NCBI GenBank assembly: GCA_020724775.1
Contig: DYGG01000024.1
Span: 1 to 46,637, forward strand
Source: Ignavibacterium sp.
GTDB lineage: Bacteria > Zixibacteria > MSB-5A5 > GN15 > PGXB01
Direction: 5' to 3'
Length of the DNA: 46,637 nt
The position numbers were made by a program, and so were the translations under genes. Below, one piece after another: positions 1-8,946 of this stretch. The notes beneath the pieces were generated by a model that had not been told where the DNA came from, searched no databases, and was given only the letters and a program-made list of their open reading frames with translations. How positions within the stretch are numbered: the stretch's first letter is position 1; each line of letters opens with the position of its first letter.

Positions 1-1223
1 ACTACCCCTTTGCTGTCGGCATCAATCGCCGAAAATGCAAAGTCATTCACCCCGTCACCGTTGAAGTCCCCAATGCCGGAGCAGTCCTGCCCAAAATAGA
101 TCTGATATCCGGGGAATGACCAATTATGTAATTCAAAATCGGGGATATTGTCCATCGGATTGCCACCCAGATAAACATAAACATCTCCCAATCCTGAGAG
201 TGAGCCATAAATGCTGGTTATCAGGTCATTGTATCCGTCACCATTAAGGTCACCAGCCCATCGAGCTTTTCCTGAATTCTCATAAAGCATCAAACCAGGG
301 ACAGTATCAAGATTCGGGCCTCCAAAATAGACGAACCCAACAGAATCTGAGCTGGGCTGCCTGCCCGCAAAGAAATCGTCATAGCCATCCCCGTTGACAT
401 CCCCCAGATTCTCCAGAACTGTTCCAAACATATCATAATCATCTTGATAATTTCCGGGCCGGCTTATTACCAGGTCTGGTATCGTATCAAACTCAGGACC
501 ACCCCAGTAAAAATGAATGGAACCATTAATGTGTTGTTGGGGAATGCGCCTCATACTCAGTGCCAGGTCTGGATAATAATCTCCGTTGAAAAGGCCGCCG
601 ATGATACCCTCGCCGAATACATATCCGTCATAAGGGATATTCCCCGGTGGTATTACAATTTCTGGTATAGAGTCGCCATCAGTACCGAGCTCGAATAGCA
701 AGGCTGAGCGAAACCGATTCCCAGTGCTAATAAGCTCATTACTTCCATTGGAGTTAACGTCTCCTCCGTTAACACTGAAACCGACCCCATACATCGTATC
801 TAATCCAAACCACTGGTCTCGGAGCGAATCCATGATGCTCCCACCGAAATAGACATTCAATTTCCACTTTACGGGACTTCGCCCCCCAGTAACCACGTCT
901 TCCTTCAAATCCCCGTTGATATCGCCCAACCTCGATATTCTACTCTGCACACTATCAATTCGGAGAATAGGAATAGTATCGAATGGATTGCCACCATAAT
1001 AAACATAGACACTGAATCTATAATCCCAGACTAATATATCATCATAGCCATCACTGTTCTGGTCACCGAGCGGGATAATGCGATAACCGAAGAGAGTCTG
1101 AGTCGTATCAGAGCGGATGAGGCCGATTTGAGTGGGGGGAGATGCGAAAACTGCCCCTGTGAAAATCAACCGGACAATTACAATCATCCAGAGAAATGTG
1201 AGAATTTTCCGGTCAGAAAACAT
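1..1223 (-). CDS. Secreted FG-GAP/VCBS repeat protein (C-terminus outside window)
   Basis: This is an open frame from the ATG at 1223 running off the window's left edge. The first ~28 residues form a signal peptide: basic start (MFSDRK), hydrophobic core, then an AxA-like site (VFAS). The rest is a series of FG-GAP/VCBS blades, each with a calcium-binding loop of the D-x-N-x-D-G type. Visible loops include GDQNSDGYDD, GDINGDLKED, GDVNSNGSNE, GDVNGDGYDD, GDLNGDGYND and GDFNGDGVND, each usually followed ~25 residues later by a YFGG or YWGG motif. Such proteins fold as integrin-alpha-like beta-propellers on or outside the cell; ligand and role are unknown. At least six repeats fit in ~407 residues, so a seven-bladed propeller could be completed outside the window. 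A GGGGGAT stretch precedes the start. It is the last gene of a minus-strand run but is separated by ~290 bp, so probably has its own promoter. Confidence 0.88.
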   Translation of the reverse strand, partial: MFSDRKILTFLWMIVIVRLIFTGAVFASPPTQIGLIRSDTTQTLFGYRIIPLGDQNSDGYDDILVWDYRFSVYVYYGGNPFDTIPILRIDSVQSRISRLGDINGDLKEDVVTGGRSPVKWKLNVYFGGSIMDSLRDQWFGLDTMYGVGFSVNGGDVNSNGSNELISTGNRFRSALLFELGTDGDSIPEIVIPPGNIPYDGYVFGEGIIGGLFNGDYYPDLALSMRRIPQQHINGSIHFYWGGPEFDTIPDLVISRPGNYQDDYDMFGTVLENLGDVNGDGYDDFFAGRQPSSDSVGFVYFGGPNLDTVPGLMLYENSGKARWAGDLNGDGYNDLITSIYGSLSGLGDVYVYLGGNPMDNIPDFELHNWSFPGYQIYFGQDCSGIGDFNGDGVNDFAFSAIDADSKGV

Positions 1224-1512
1224 CCATCCCCCGAATCTTCTACAAACCTTTCCATATTCAAGTAACGGGCTCGGTCAATTTTTGTCAAGTGAAATCTATT
1301 ATCTTGGATATCTTGAGCGCATTCTGCAGGTTCCAACCTACAATCTGAATTCCGGGTCACGGCCCTGAATAACATTATCCGTCAGGAAGTCCGCCGCGGC
1401 GAACTGACGGCGCGTTTAAAGGCAACAATTTCCCGGGCGGGAATCAAAAAAATATAAGCCCCTTTTTCCGATTAGATTTTGAGTGTTTGGATGTACGGTG
1501 CCGGCGACAATT

Positions 1513-3552
1513 TTACAGTTCCCTCAGCGCGACTTTCCATTCATCAAGGGCTTTTATCGGCAGCAGGCAGACACGGTTGCGGCAGAGGTAACCGGTCGTG
1601 GCGCCGTCAGATGTTCTCCCTTCCAGAAGAGGGGTACCTTCCTCACCGCGACTGGAAACGACCAGAACTCTATGGGGAATAGATTTCTGATAAATTTCTC
1701 TCACAAATTCAAAGCGGCTGCGGTCACCGACTATGACAATTTCGATGCTGTCTGATGTCAGAAAATCTAATGCAGTCAGAGCCGAGGTCATGGCGTACGA
1801 CAGGCTGCTCATCATAGCGGCGACGGCGCGAAGTCCCATCACGGCCGATTTGCGGAATTCTTCTCGGCCAGTTATGACTGACAGCCGGAGAAGCGACTGC
1901 ATCATGATAGAGCCGGACGCCGGCAAGGCGCCGTCGGTGACATCACGGGGACGAATAAAATGGTCGCTTTGATTGTCCGGCGCCAGGAAGAAATTGCCGT
2001 CGCCGTCGAAAAATTGCTCCAGCGCCCGTTCTGCCAGCGCCGATGAGAATTCTATCCAGCGGTAATCATAAACCGACTCATAGAGGTCTATCAGCCCGGC
2101 GGTAAGATAGGCATAGTCTTCAACGAATTCGCCGTCGGAAAATTTCCCCGCTCGACAGGAGTGAATAAGCGCGCCGTTGCGGTAAAGTTTGTTCTTTATA
2201 AATGTGGCCGCCTTCAGGGCGGCATCACGGTACCGCTCTTCCCCGGATATCTGAAAGCCGCGCGACAGAGCGGATATAGCCAGCCCGTTCCAGGATGTCA
2301 GTATTTTGTCATCGGTCGCCGGGCGGACTCGTCGGCTTCGCACATCAAGAAGTATCCGTCTTGATTCATCAATCGTCTTCTGGAATTCGTCGGCAGGAAT
2401 TCCGGTACGGTTCAGGTACTCAAAAGAGGAGGAATCGATATTGGGGATACTGGTTTTATCCTCAAAATTTCCCAGGTCGGTAATATTAAAATAGCGGCAG
2501 AACGGCTCGGCTTTTTTGCCGAGCAATGATTCGATTTCGTCCTTCTTCCAGACATAAAATTTTCCTTCCTCGCCTTCACTGTCGGCGTCCAGCGCGGAAT
2601 AGAATCCTCCTCCGGAGTCGGTCATTTCGCGCAGGATGAAATCGAGGGTCTCGCGCATGATGCGAAGATAGAGGGGGTTCTGAGTTATCTGATATGCTTC
2701 GCCATAAACAATGGCAAGCAGGGCGTTATCGTAGAGCATTTTCTCGAAATGGGGGACCAGCCAGCGGGCGTCCACGGAATAGCGATGAAAGCCGCCGCCT
2801 AACTGGTCATAGAGGCCGCCGTACGCCATTTTTTGCAACGACTTTTCCGCCGCTCCCAGAATAGTATTATCATTTTTTCTGACGGCATATCGTAGCATAA
2901 AGGAGAGTTCGGTCGGATGGGGAAATTTCGGCGCGGCGCCGAATCCGCCATTGACCGGGTCGTAGTTGTTAATCAGAGCGCGAATGGCTGTCTCCAGCAG
3001 TTTCGGCTCGAGCGGTGTCTCCTCGCCTTTTTCCGGCGTCATATGTGATTTTAGAGCGTCGCTGAGCCGGGCAGCCATCTCTTCCAGTCCCTGGCGCTCG
3101 GTCTTAAAGGAATTCGCCAACTCGGTAATAACGTGCATGAATCCGGGGCGACCATAGCGATTGTCCGGCGGAAAATAGGTGCCGGCAAAAAACGGTTTCA
3201 AATCAGGAGTCAGAAAGACCGAGAGAGGCCAGCCGCCGCTTCCGGTCATCGCCTGTGTAGCGGTCATATATATCTGGTCGATATCGGGACGTTGCTCCCG
3301 GTCAACTTTTATGGAGACAAAATTCTCATTCAGGACGGCGGCTATCTGTTCGTTCTCGAACGATTCCCGCTCCATGACATGACACCAATGGCAGGCGGCA
3401 TACCCGATGGAAAGGAATATCGGCATATCCTCCCGTTTCGCCTTTTCCAGCGCTTCCGCCGACCAGGGGTACCAATTGACCGGATTATGAGCGTGCGAAA
3501 GCAGATAGGGGGAACTTTCGTTTATAAGATGATTGGTGAATTTTTCAGTCAT
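1513..3552 (-). CDS. YyaL/SSP411-type thioredoxin-domain protein
   Basis: This is a DUF255/YyaL (spermatogenesis-associated protein 20-like) protein of 679 residues. The N-terminal thioredoxin-like domain carries the family block [17 protein letters not shown] and the redox motif CHWCH (Cys54 and Cys57), followed by [10 protein letters not shown] and [12 protein letters not shown]. The rest is an (alpha/alpha)6 glycosidase-like barrel with [10 protein letters not shown] and [10 protein letters not shown]. The reaction is unknown for the family. The frame stays open to an ATG at 3615, which would add 21 residues resembling a signal peptide ([10 protein letters not shown]). I chose 3552 because GGAG lies 9 nt before it and homologues start at about MTxxxxNxLxxExSPYLL; the longer secreted form cannot be excluded. 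It follows the Wzi-like gene by ~117 bp on the same strand. Confidence 0.92.
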   Translation of the reverse strand: MTEKFTNHLINESSPYLLSHAHNPVNWYPWSAEALEKAKREDMPIFLSIGYAACHWCHVMERESFENEQIAAVLNENFVSIKVDREQRPDIDQIYMTATQAMTGSGGWPLSVFLTPDLKPFFAGTYFPPDNRYGRPGFMHVITELANSFKTERQGLEEMAARLSDALKSHMTPEKGEETPLEPKLLETAIRALINNYDPVNGGFGAAPKFPHPTELSFMLRYAVRKNDNTILGAAEKSLQKMAYGGLYDQLGGGFHRYSVDARWLVPHFEKMLYDNALLAIVYGEAYQITQNPLYLRIMRETLDFILREMTDSGGGFYSALDADSEGEEGKFYVWKKDEIESLLGKKAEPFCRYFNITDLGNFEDKTSIPNIDSSSFEYLNRTGIPADEFQKTIDESRRILLDVRSRRVRPATDDKILTSWNGLAISALSRGFQISGEERYRDAALKAATFIKNKLYRNGALIHSCRAGKFSDGEFVEDYAYLTAGLIDLYESVYDYRWIEFSSALAERALEQFFDGDGNFFLAPDNQSDHFIRPRDVTDGALPASGSIMMQSLLRLSVITGREEFRKSAVMGLRAVAAMMSSLSYAMTSALTALDFLTSDSIEIVIVGDRSRFEFVREIYQKSIPHRVLVVSSRGEEGTPLLEGRTSDGATTGYLCRNRVCLLPIKALDEWKVALREL

Positions 3553-3669
3553 TCCATTTTTCTCCGGGCTTGCACTTGCAAGCGAAAACAGGATTGATAT
3601 AAGACAAATTGTCATTCCGTTATCATCAAAGAGTTTCAGTCGCGTGCGACGGTATCTGATGATACGGGG

Positions 3670-5139
3670 CTATTCGATATTAACCGGAACAGAAAAAAGG
3701 AGAGAAAGTTTCCCGCTGAAGTAAGGGATGGTCTGGCTGTTGTCAGCCTGATGATAGAGATTCTTGTACATGCGGAGACCGCCGTCAAAATTGAGAAAAA
3801 GCCGTTCGCGGAACAGGAGGGTGGCGCCGATGCCGATGCGAAAGAATTTTTCGACGGTGCCGGTCGGGAAAGGCTCGCTGTATTCGCCGGGGGAATCCAG
3901 CCAGGGTTGTGTCCAGGGGTCGGCAACGTTGCCTGTTCCCTGACGTCGGTATTCCAGTTCCAGCCCCCCCTTCTTGTTATAATTGAACCAATGAGTGAGT
4001 CGCAAAAGCAACTGGTCGCCGTCGGGTCCCAATGGATATCCCAGAAGTTCGCCATCGTGCAGATACCGGTTCCGTTCGAAAATCTGATTGTAGGTGCGGT
4101 TGGCAATTCGGCAGTACTGTAAACCGATATCGACCCCCTCGAAAAGATTGAGGGACTCAAAACCGAGCATATAGCCGATTTCATCGGGTTCGTAGTCACC
4201 AGGCTCTTTCTTGTCTATCTGGAAATCATCAATTAGCAGTTGCCCATAGAATTTATGGCGGTCATGAAGATAGAAAGAGATATCGCAACCGAGAAAGGTG
4301 TTATCATCACTGTTGTTATTCAACTGCACCGAGTGGAAAAAGAGAAGCGGATTCAGATAGGCTAAATCGAAAGAGCGGCCGTATCCGCCGAAAATAATCG
4401 TTTCGAACAGGCCGAGATGCAAATTGCGGTGTAATTTGATATCAAGACGATGACCCGCAAAGAATCTGTTCTCTGTCTGAACCGTTGAATCGGACAGGAT
4501 TCTCTCCAGGCGATTCAGTTGTCCGGTCTGAAAACTAAACCGGAACCGTCCCCAGCGCACTCGTCCCAGAAAAGCATCCATGGGTCGGGCGGTAGAAGAG
4601 AGCACCAGCGACTGGTTGACAGGTCCCCAGTTGGAAACAAATCGTCCCAGGGTAATATCCCAGCGGTCTTTCGCATAATTGATATAAGTGGTATTTACCT
4701 CACCGGCAAATCCGCGCCATTTTTTGCCGAAGTATTCAGGCGATTTTGCCAGTTTCTCATCAATGCGAAATTCTCCATGGATAGTAAGGTTGCTCATCGG
4801 GGAGCCGGAAATTCCGCCGCGAAAGGATTCATATATCCGGGCACGGTTCAGTCGGGCCAGGAATGTTTCCTCGGCAAGACTGCCAAAGAGCCGTACTGCC
4901 GAAACGCCGGTTGCGGCGAAATGATTTCGGAAGGGATAGGGAAAGGTCAGCGCCTCGGAAGTTATCGGTTGAACCGTATTCGAATGGCGCAGTTCGAAAT
5001 CGGTGAATTCGGCGCGACGGGCATAATCATAGATGAACTGATATTCCGGGAAGTTGGTCGGTATCAGAATCCCGGCCTGCGCGGCGGCGCTTATCAGGAG
5101 CGCGGAAAGTACGGATAATGTCGCTTTCAGGTGTATCAT
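3670..5139 (-). CDS. Wzi-like outer-membrane capsule assembly protein
   Basis: 489 residues with a cleavable signal peptide (hydrophobic core SVLSALLISAAA, cleavage near AQA-G). The mature protein has alternating amphipathic strands typical of an outer-membrane beta-barrel. Two blocks resemble the capsule assembly Wzi family: GRFVSNWGPVNQSLVLSS near residue 165, and GGYGRSFDLAYLNPLLFF near 260. Wzi is an outer-membrane lectin that anchors or organises exported polysaccharide. The C-terminus ends in a strand-like segment but finishes VPVNIE rather than with an aromatic residue. It lies 31 bp downstream of the priming sugar transferase gene on the same strand and is probably co-transcribed with it, which supports a polysaccharide role. 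It could be a related barrel with a different ligand. Confidence 0.8.
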   Translation of the reverse strand: MIHLKATLSVLSALLISAAAQAGILIPTNFPEYQFIYDYARRAEFTDFELRHSNTVQPITSEALTFPYPFRNHFAATGVSAVRLFGSLAEETFLARLNRARIYESFRGGISGSPMSNLTIHGEFRIDEKLAKSPEYFGKKWRGFAGEVNTTYINYAKDRWDITLGRFVSNWGPVNQSLVLSSTARPMDAFLGRVRWGRFRFSFQTGQLNRLERILSDSTVQTENRFFAGHRLDIKLHRNLHLGLFETIIFGGYGRSFDLAYLNPLLFFHSVQLNNNSDDNTFLGCDISFYLHDRHKFYGQLLIDDFQIDKKEPGDYEPDEIGYMLGFESLNLFEGVDIGLQYCRIANRTYNQIFERNRYLHDGELLGYPLGPDGDQLLLRLTHWFNYNKKGGLELEYRRQGTGNVADPWTQPWLDSPGEYSEPFPTGTVEKFFRIGIGATLLFRERLFLNFDGGLRMYKNLYHQADNSQTIPYFSGKLSLLFSVPVNIE

Positions 5140-5170
5140 AGTGCCACCGGGTGGGACGTTCCCGAGGAAT

Positions 5171-6583
5171 TCAGGAGCCGCTCCCCTTGAGTACCGTCGG
5201 CACCGTTTTGGCGAGAATACGTATGTCTTCCTTGAGCGACCAGCGGTCGATATATTGCAAGTCGAGTTTCATCCACTCATCAAAATTGATTTTGTTTCTT
5301 CCGTTGACCTGCCAGAGACAGGTGACTCCCGGTTTTACGGAGAGACGTCGATGCTGCCAGGGGGCGTATTGCTCCACCTCTCGCGGCAGGGGCGGACGGG
5401 GACCGACCAGCGACATATCCCCCTTGAGGACATTGAACAGTTGCGGCAGTTCATCGATGGAGTACTTGCGAAGGAATTTGCCGATAGGGGTCACGCGCGG
5501 GTCATTTTTGATTTTGAAGACCGGTCCGGACATTTCATTGAGGTGTCGCAGTTGCTCTTTCAGGTGCTCCGCCCCGTTAGTCATGGTGCGGAATTTGAGC
5601 ATATCAAAAACCCGTCCGTTGCGGCCGGTTCTTTTCTGACGGTAAATGACCGGTCCTTCGGAATCAATCTTGATAGCGATTGCGGTAACCAAAAGGAGCG
5701 GTGAAGTCAGAGTGATTACCACCGCGGCGCCGACCCGGTCGAGCAACTTCTTGACTAATATGGCGGCACGGTTCTCTGGGACGGAATGATATAAGAGCAC
5801 CGGCTGACCGTTGAGCGCAAAAGACCGGCATTTAGAGATACTTCTCTCATATATATCAGGCAGCAGACAGATTTTTATTCCCATCTGCTCGACAATTTCA
5901 AAAGTGGCGCGACTCTGCTCAAAATCTGACGGCTCATTTGCCATGACGACATAATCGATATGATTGCGGGAGATGATGGCGGCGATATTGTCGGGGTGTC
6001 CCAGATGCGGTATATCGCGAAAACGCCAGAGGCCGCGGCGATGGGGGTCAACAAAGCCGATGACTCTAATATTCAGTTCGGGATGCCGGAGAAGATGCTC
6101 GGTGGCGCGCTGACCTCGCGGCCCGGCCCCGGCGATCAGTATGTTTTTGGCTCCGGAAAGGTTTATGCCGGTCGGCGACATGCGGCTTTTGAGGCAGAAT
6201 CTTCGGCATACAAAAAAGAGGACTGACTGGCCAATGAAATTGGACACCAGGAAAATCCCCAGAGGAGACGTCGAGGGCGCCATGCCGAGGAAATGTACGG
6301 AAGTGGTGAAAAGCAGTGGGAAGAGCAGTTCTTCCTTGAAATGCTCGCGCCTGTCAATCAGACGGTTCCGAGCCGGCACGATATCATTGGAGGGGAGGCG
6401 AAGGAGAAGCGCCAACTGGATAATCAGGGCAAGATAGAGAAGGGTCAAGAGGGAGTCGCGGTCGGAGGTCAGGGGAATGAGGGGGCTTCCGAGCAATAAG
6501 AGAATTGCCAGTATTATCGCCCGCAGGAGAAAATAGAGAAAGAGATTGACTCTATGCCCGCGCCATCGCCCCATGACTCTCAT
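5171..6583 (-). CDS. Polyprenyl-phosphate sugar phosphotransferase (priming glycosyltransferase)
   Basis: 470 residues. The N-terminal half has about four membrane segments, then a CoA-binding-like Rossmann domain (NILIAGAGPRGQRATEHLL, residues ~148-166). The C-terminal half is the bacterial sugar transferase domain: a membrane helix at ~283-305, IYRQKRTGRNGRVFDMLKFR, the acidic DELPQL motif, and GDMSLVGPRPPLP. This family moves a sugar-1-phosphate from a nucleotide sugar to undecaprenyl phosphate, the first step of exopolysaccharide or capsule repeat synthesis on the inner membrane. The sugar cannot be read from sequence. The start is ATG 6583; a GTG directly before it (6586) and an ATG at 6574 are alternatives. 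It sits between the HisC-like gene and the Wzi-like gene, all on the minus strand. Confidence 0.93.
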   Translation of the reverse strand: MRVMGRWRGHRVNLFLYFLLRAIILAILLLLGSPLIPLTSDRDSLLTLLYLALIIQLALLLRLPSNDIVPARNRLIDRREHFKEELLFPLLFTTSVHFLGMAPSTSPLGIFLVSNFIGQSVLFFVCRRFCLKSRMSPTGINLSGAKNILIAGAGPRGQRATEHLLRHPELNIRVIGFVDPHRRGLWRFRDIPHLGHPDNIAAIISRNHIDYVVMANEPSDFEQSRATFEIVEQMGIKICLLPDIYERSISKCRSFALNGQPVLLYHSVPENRAAILVKKLLDRVGAAVVITLTSPLLLVTAIAIKIDSEGPVIYRQKRTGRNGRVFDMLKFRTMTNGAEHLKEQLRHLNEMSGPVFKIKNDPRVTPIGKFLRKYSIDELPQLFNVLKGDMSLVGPRPPLPREVEQYAPWQHRRLSVKPGVTCLWQVNGRNKINFDEWMKLDLQYIDRWSLKEDIRILAKTVPTVLKGSGS

Positions 6584-6681
6584 CACCTGATAAAAATTCC
6601 CTGCGAAAGTAGTCGCCTGTTACTGCCCGGATGGTGTCATGTCCTGTGTGGTCTTTCAAATCTCTGCTCTGCATAAGAAAA

Positions 6682-7827
6682 CTATTTGGTATCTGCGATA
6701 TTGGTTTCGGTTAATCTCTCTTCGGCGCTGCGGTTAAGCCTCAATTTGCCGTTGGAGAGCGTATGGCTGTGGTAGAACTCGCGCGGCATCAATTCAAATG
6801 TCTCGGCTACTTTCCCGACCGCGGTATCCTCGGTGACGGCCAGCCCTATGTAGTTTTCCATCTGCGGCAGATATCCGAAATCGAATGCAAAGATCCCGGC
6901 TTTGCGCAGGGTAGAAAGAACCGAAGGGCTATCGGTGACCCGCATTAAGAGCAGGTCCGCGGGTGTTATGCGGCAGGATACTCCCAGACGTCTCAGACGC
7001 ACCGAGAGATAGACCAGGTTTTCATTGATTCGCTCCACCCGGCTCTGCAGAAATTCGAAATCATTGAGGACGGCCGCCGCGGCAATCTCTGCCATGATAT
7101 AAGGGGCGCGTTCCGGTTTTTGCACGCTGACTTCATCAATGCGCGCCGGGGTTGAGAGAAGGTAACTGCAGGCAAGCCCCACCAGGTTAAACGCCTCGGT
7201 GAAAGTTCGCACTATAATCAGATTATTGAATTTCTGAAGCAGGGGTGTGGCGGTCAGTCCCGAATATTCGATATAAGATTCATCGAGTATCATAATAGTA
7301 TCGCCGAGTCGCTCGAGGATAAACGCGAGTTCGTCAAGATTGTAAAGAGCCCCGGTCGGATGCGCCGGATTCTGGATATAGAGAAAATCGGTGTCGTCGG
7401 TTACTTTTTCCACCAGCCCTTCGGGGTCAGCAGTGAAGGGGGAGACTCCATAATGGGAATAGAGGTTGATATTGCATGATTCTGCCGCCAGGCGGAACCG
7501 GTCACCGGCAGGACCGGCGGCGAGAATTACACTGCCGGGGCGGGCATATCGTTGCAGAATCGCTTCAAAGGCGGAGGAGATATCTCCGAAAGTCAGAAGG
7601 CACTTTCCGGGCAGAGCGGTGAACCGGCTCAATGCCGCCAGAAGGTCGTCGCCGGTCGCGACCGTTTCGCGTCTGGCATCGACCCGCTCCCTATATTCGG
7701 AAAGGGCGCGACGAACCCGGGTTGACGGATGGTGGATGATTTCGGGCGAACCGTAATGGCGACTCGCTTTTGACACCGTAGTCGTCACCGCGGTATCACT
7801 TCTCTTGGGTTTATCGGTAGATTTCAT
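6682..7827 (-). CDS. HisC-like aminotransferase-fold protein lacking the PLP lysine (probable pseudoenzyme)
   Basis: 381 residues with the layout of a class I/II (fold type I) aminotransferase closest to histidinol-phosphate aminotransferase. NPAHPTG (153-159) matches the NPNNPTG loop, LDESYIEYSG (181-190) matches DEAYIEF, and RTFTEAFNLVGLACSY (207-222) matches RTLSKAFALAGLRCGF. In that last block the Schiff-base lysine is Glu211 (codon GAG at 7195-7197) and the phosphate-binding Arg is Ala219. The loop Asn is His156, and the C-terminal substrate Arg block reads NYIGLAV, with Gly where Arg is expected. Asp182 and Tyr185 remain. Normal PLP catalysis is therefore unlikely. The first ~25 residues are polar and basic. 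It lies 40 bp after the PHP gene and ~98 bp before the priming transferase, suggesting a structural, sensory or sugar-binding role in polysaccharide synthesis. The function is unknown. Confidence 0.85.
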   Translation of the reverse strand: MKSTDKPKRSDTAVTTTVSKASRHYGSPEIIHHPSTRVRRALSEYRERVDARRETVATGDDLLAALSRFTALPGKCLLTFGDISSAFEAILQRYARPGSVILAAGPAGDRFRLAAESCNINLYSHYGVSPFTADPEGLVEKVTDDTDFLYIQNPAHPTGALYNLDELAFILERLGDTIMILDESYIEYSGLTATPLLQKFNNLIIVRTFTEAFNLVGLACSYLLSTPARIDEVSVQKPERAPYIMAEIAAAAVLNDFEFLQSRVERINENLVYLSVRLRRLGVSCRITPADLLLMRVTDSPSVLSTLRKAGIFAFDFGYLPQMENYIGLAVTEDTAVGKVAETFELMPREFYHSHTLSNGKLRLNRSAEERLTETNIADTK

Positions 7828-7867
7828 AACAGCCTGTTTCCTTCATTGGTCACTTGACAGGGAAGAC

Positions 7868-8677
7868 TCATGACGTCGATTTCTTTCCTGTTTCCTTTTT
7901 TCGCGATATCATATCCGAAGACTTGCGATAGATATTTCCGACCGTCTTTCGAATCGGTGACGATATAAGTTGTCGGGTTTTGCGGAGAATGTCGGATTTA
8001 ATATCTTGCTGACGAGAAACCGGTTCCTCCCAGATACCCTCGTCACGATAGATTTCGAAACGGAGCAGACGCGACGCGTTCAGGAGCGCCGCTTTCAATT
8101 CCGTCTCGTTATCAGATTTTTCGATATCGAGTTCCAGATATGCCCGGCCGATTTCATCGAGAGAATGAGCATTGCTTGCCACCACTTGCGGAATGTCGGA
8201 GTGCATTTTGAGGAACTCATGAGTTCGGATAATCTCCTCCGGGCGGCATCGCGGGGTGGCAAGTTCAATCAAATCTATTTTCGAAAGGGCTTCAGCCGTA
8301 ATCTCGGTGATATCCCCACGGCTATCCTCTTTCAGATAAAGCAGCCCTTTTCCCTTGCGGAAAGGATGGGGCAGAAGGACAAGCCCTTTTTGAGAATGGA
8401 TTTCGTCGATTACATCAAGAAGGTGACGGGAGTGAACCTCGTCTTTTAAGAACAGGCCGACAATATGAACTCCCTGCTCGGTATTAATCTCCGCTGCGGC
8501 AATTACCTTCACCCGTTCGGAACAGTCCCGCGCCAGGGTCACCGCTGAGAGAGCCTCATGGTCGCAGACCGCAATAAGGTCGAGTCCGACTTCTTCCGAT
8601 TTCCGGACAATCGCTGCAATGGATGACTCGCAGTCAAAAGAGTGCTCGGTATGAATGTGAAGGTCCATTCTCATCAT
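7868..8677 (-). CDS. PHP-domain metal-dependent phosphoesterase-like protein
   Basis: 269 residues. The PHP fold is marked by the start motif DLHIHTEHSFD (His7, His9, Asp15), AVCDHEAL (Asp39, His40), AAEINTEQGVHIVG (Glu63, His71), LLPHPF (His104) and a last motif SNAH (168-171). In most PHP proteins the last motif is SDxH; here the Asp is Asn169, so one metal ligand may be altered. The family includes histidinol phosphatases (HisK), DNA polymerase-linked PHP domains and 3',5'-nucleoside bisphosphate phosphatases. The basic C-terminal tail (about 225-269, KSDILRKTRQ to KKETGKKSTS) is unusual and might contact membrane or nucleic acid. It begins with ATGATG behind an AGGGAAAG-like site. It is probably first in an operon with the HisC-like gene, priming transferase and Wzi-like gene. 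Confidence 0.85.
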   Translation of the reverse strand: MMRMDLHIHTEHSFDCESSIAAIVRKSEEVGLDLIAVCDHEALSAVTLARDCSERVKVIAAAEINTEQGVHIVGLFLKDEVHSRHLLDVIDEIHSQKGLVLLPHPFRKGKGLLYLKEDSRGDITEITAEALSKIDLIELATPRCRPEEIIRTHEFLKMHSDIPQVVASNAHSLDEIGRAYLELDIEKSDNETELKAALLNASRLLRFEIYRDEGIWEEPVSRQQDIKSDILRKTRQLISSPIRKTVGNIYRKSSDMISRKKETGKKSTS

Positions 8678-8862
8678 AAAAGACTTTCCCTGTCAATTGT
8701 AGAAAATGATTATGCAAAGATGATGCCTGTTTGCTGTGGGACGTATGGTGTTGCTAAGACTTTACTTGCCAATAGATTATGGTCTGGCGCAAATTGCCCG
8801 GTCTTATGACTGGCAGTCAGAATGGAAATCTTTTCCGAAAGGGGCTGAATATTCTTCTCGCC

Positions 8863-8905
8863 AAAAAAAATGACCGCCCGGTAGGAGAGAATATGCCGGG
8901 CGGTC
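8863..8905 (-). terminator. Intrinsic terminator of the SLBB exporter gene
   Basis: A perfect 10-bp inverted repeat (GACCGCCCGG at 8872-8881, CCGGGCGGTC at 8896-8905) with a 14-nt loop is followed, in minus-strand reading, by eight T (A-run at 8863-8870). It lies 41 bp beyond the stop of the SLBB gene and separates it from the PHP-led operon. Confidence 0.93.
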
Positions 8906-8946
8906 TTTGAGGAAGGTGAGAATGGGTACACTACTCACTTAACGGT

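Noticed and set aside
1379-1410. CCGTCAG/CTGACGG inverted repeat as a terminator of the YyaL-like gene
   Set aside because: Seven-bp arms with an 18-nt loop and no T tract; about 100 bp after the stop. Too weak to call.
1513-3615. Longer YyaL-type protein with a signal peptide from ATG 3615
   Set aside because: Possible, but ATG 3552 has a ribosome site and matches the usual family start, so I annotated that one.
8710-8931. 73-codon minus-strand frame between the PHP gene and the SLBB gene
   Set aside because: It runs through the terminator hairpin and T tract of the SLBB gene and has no ribosome site.
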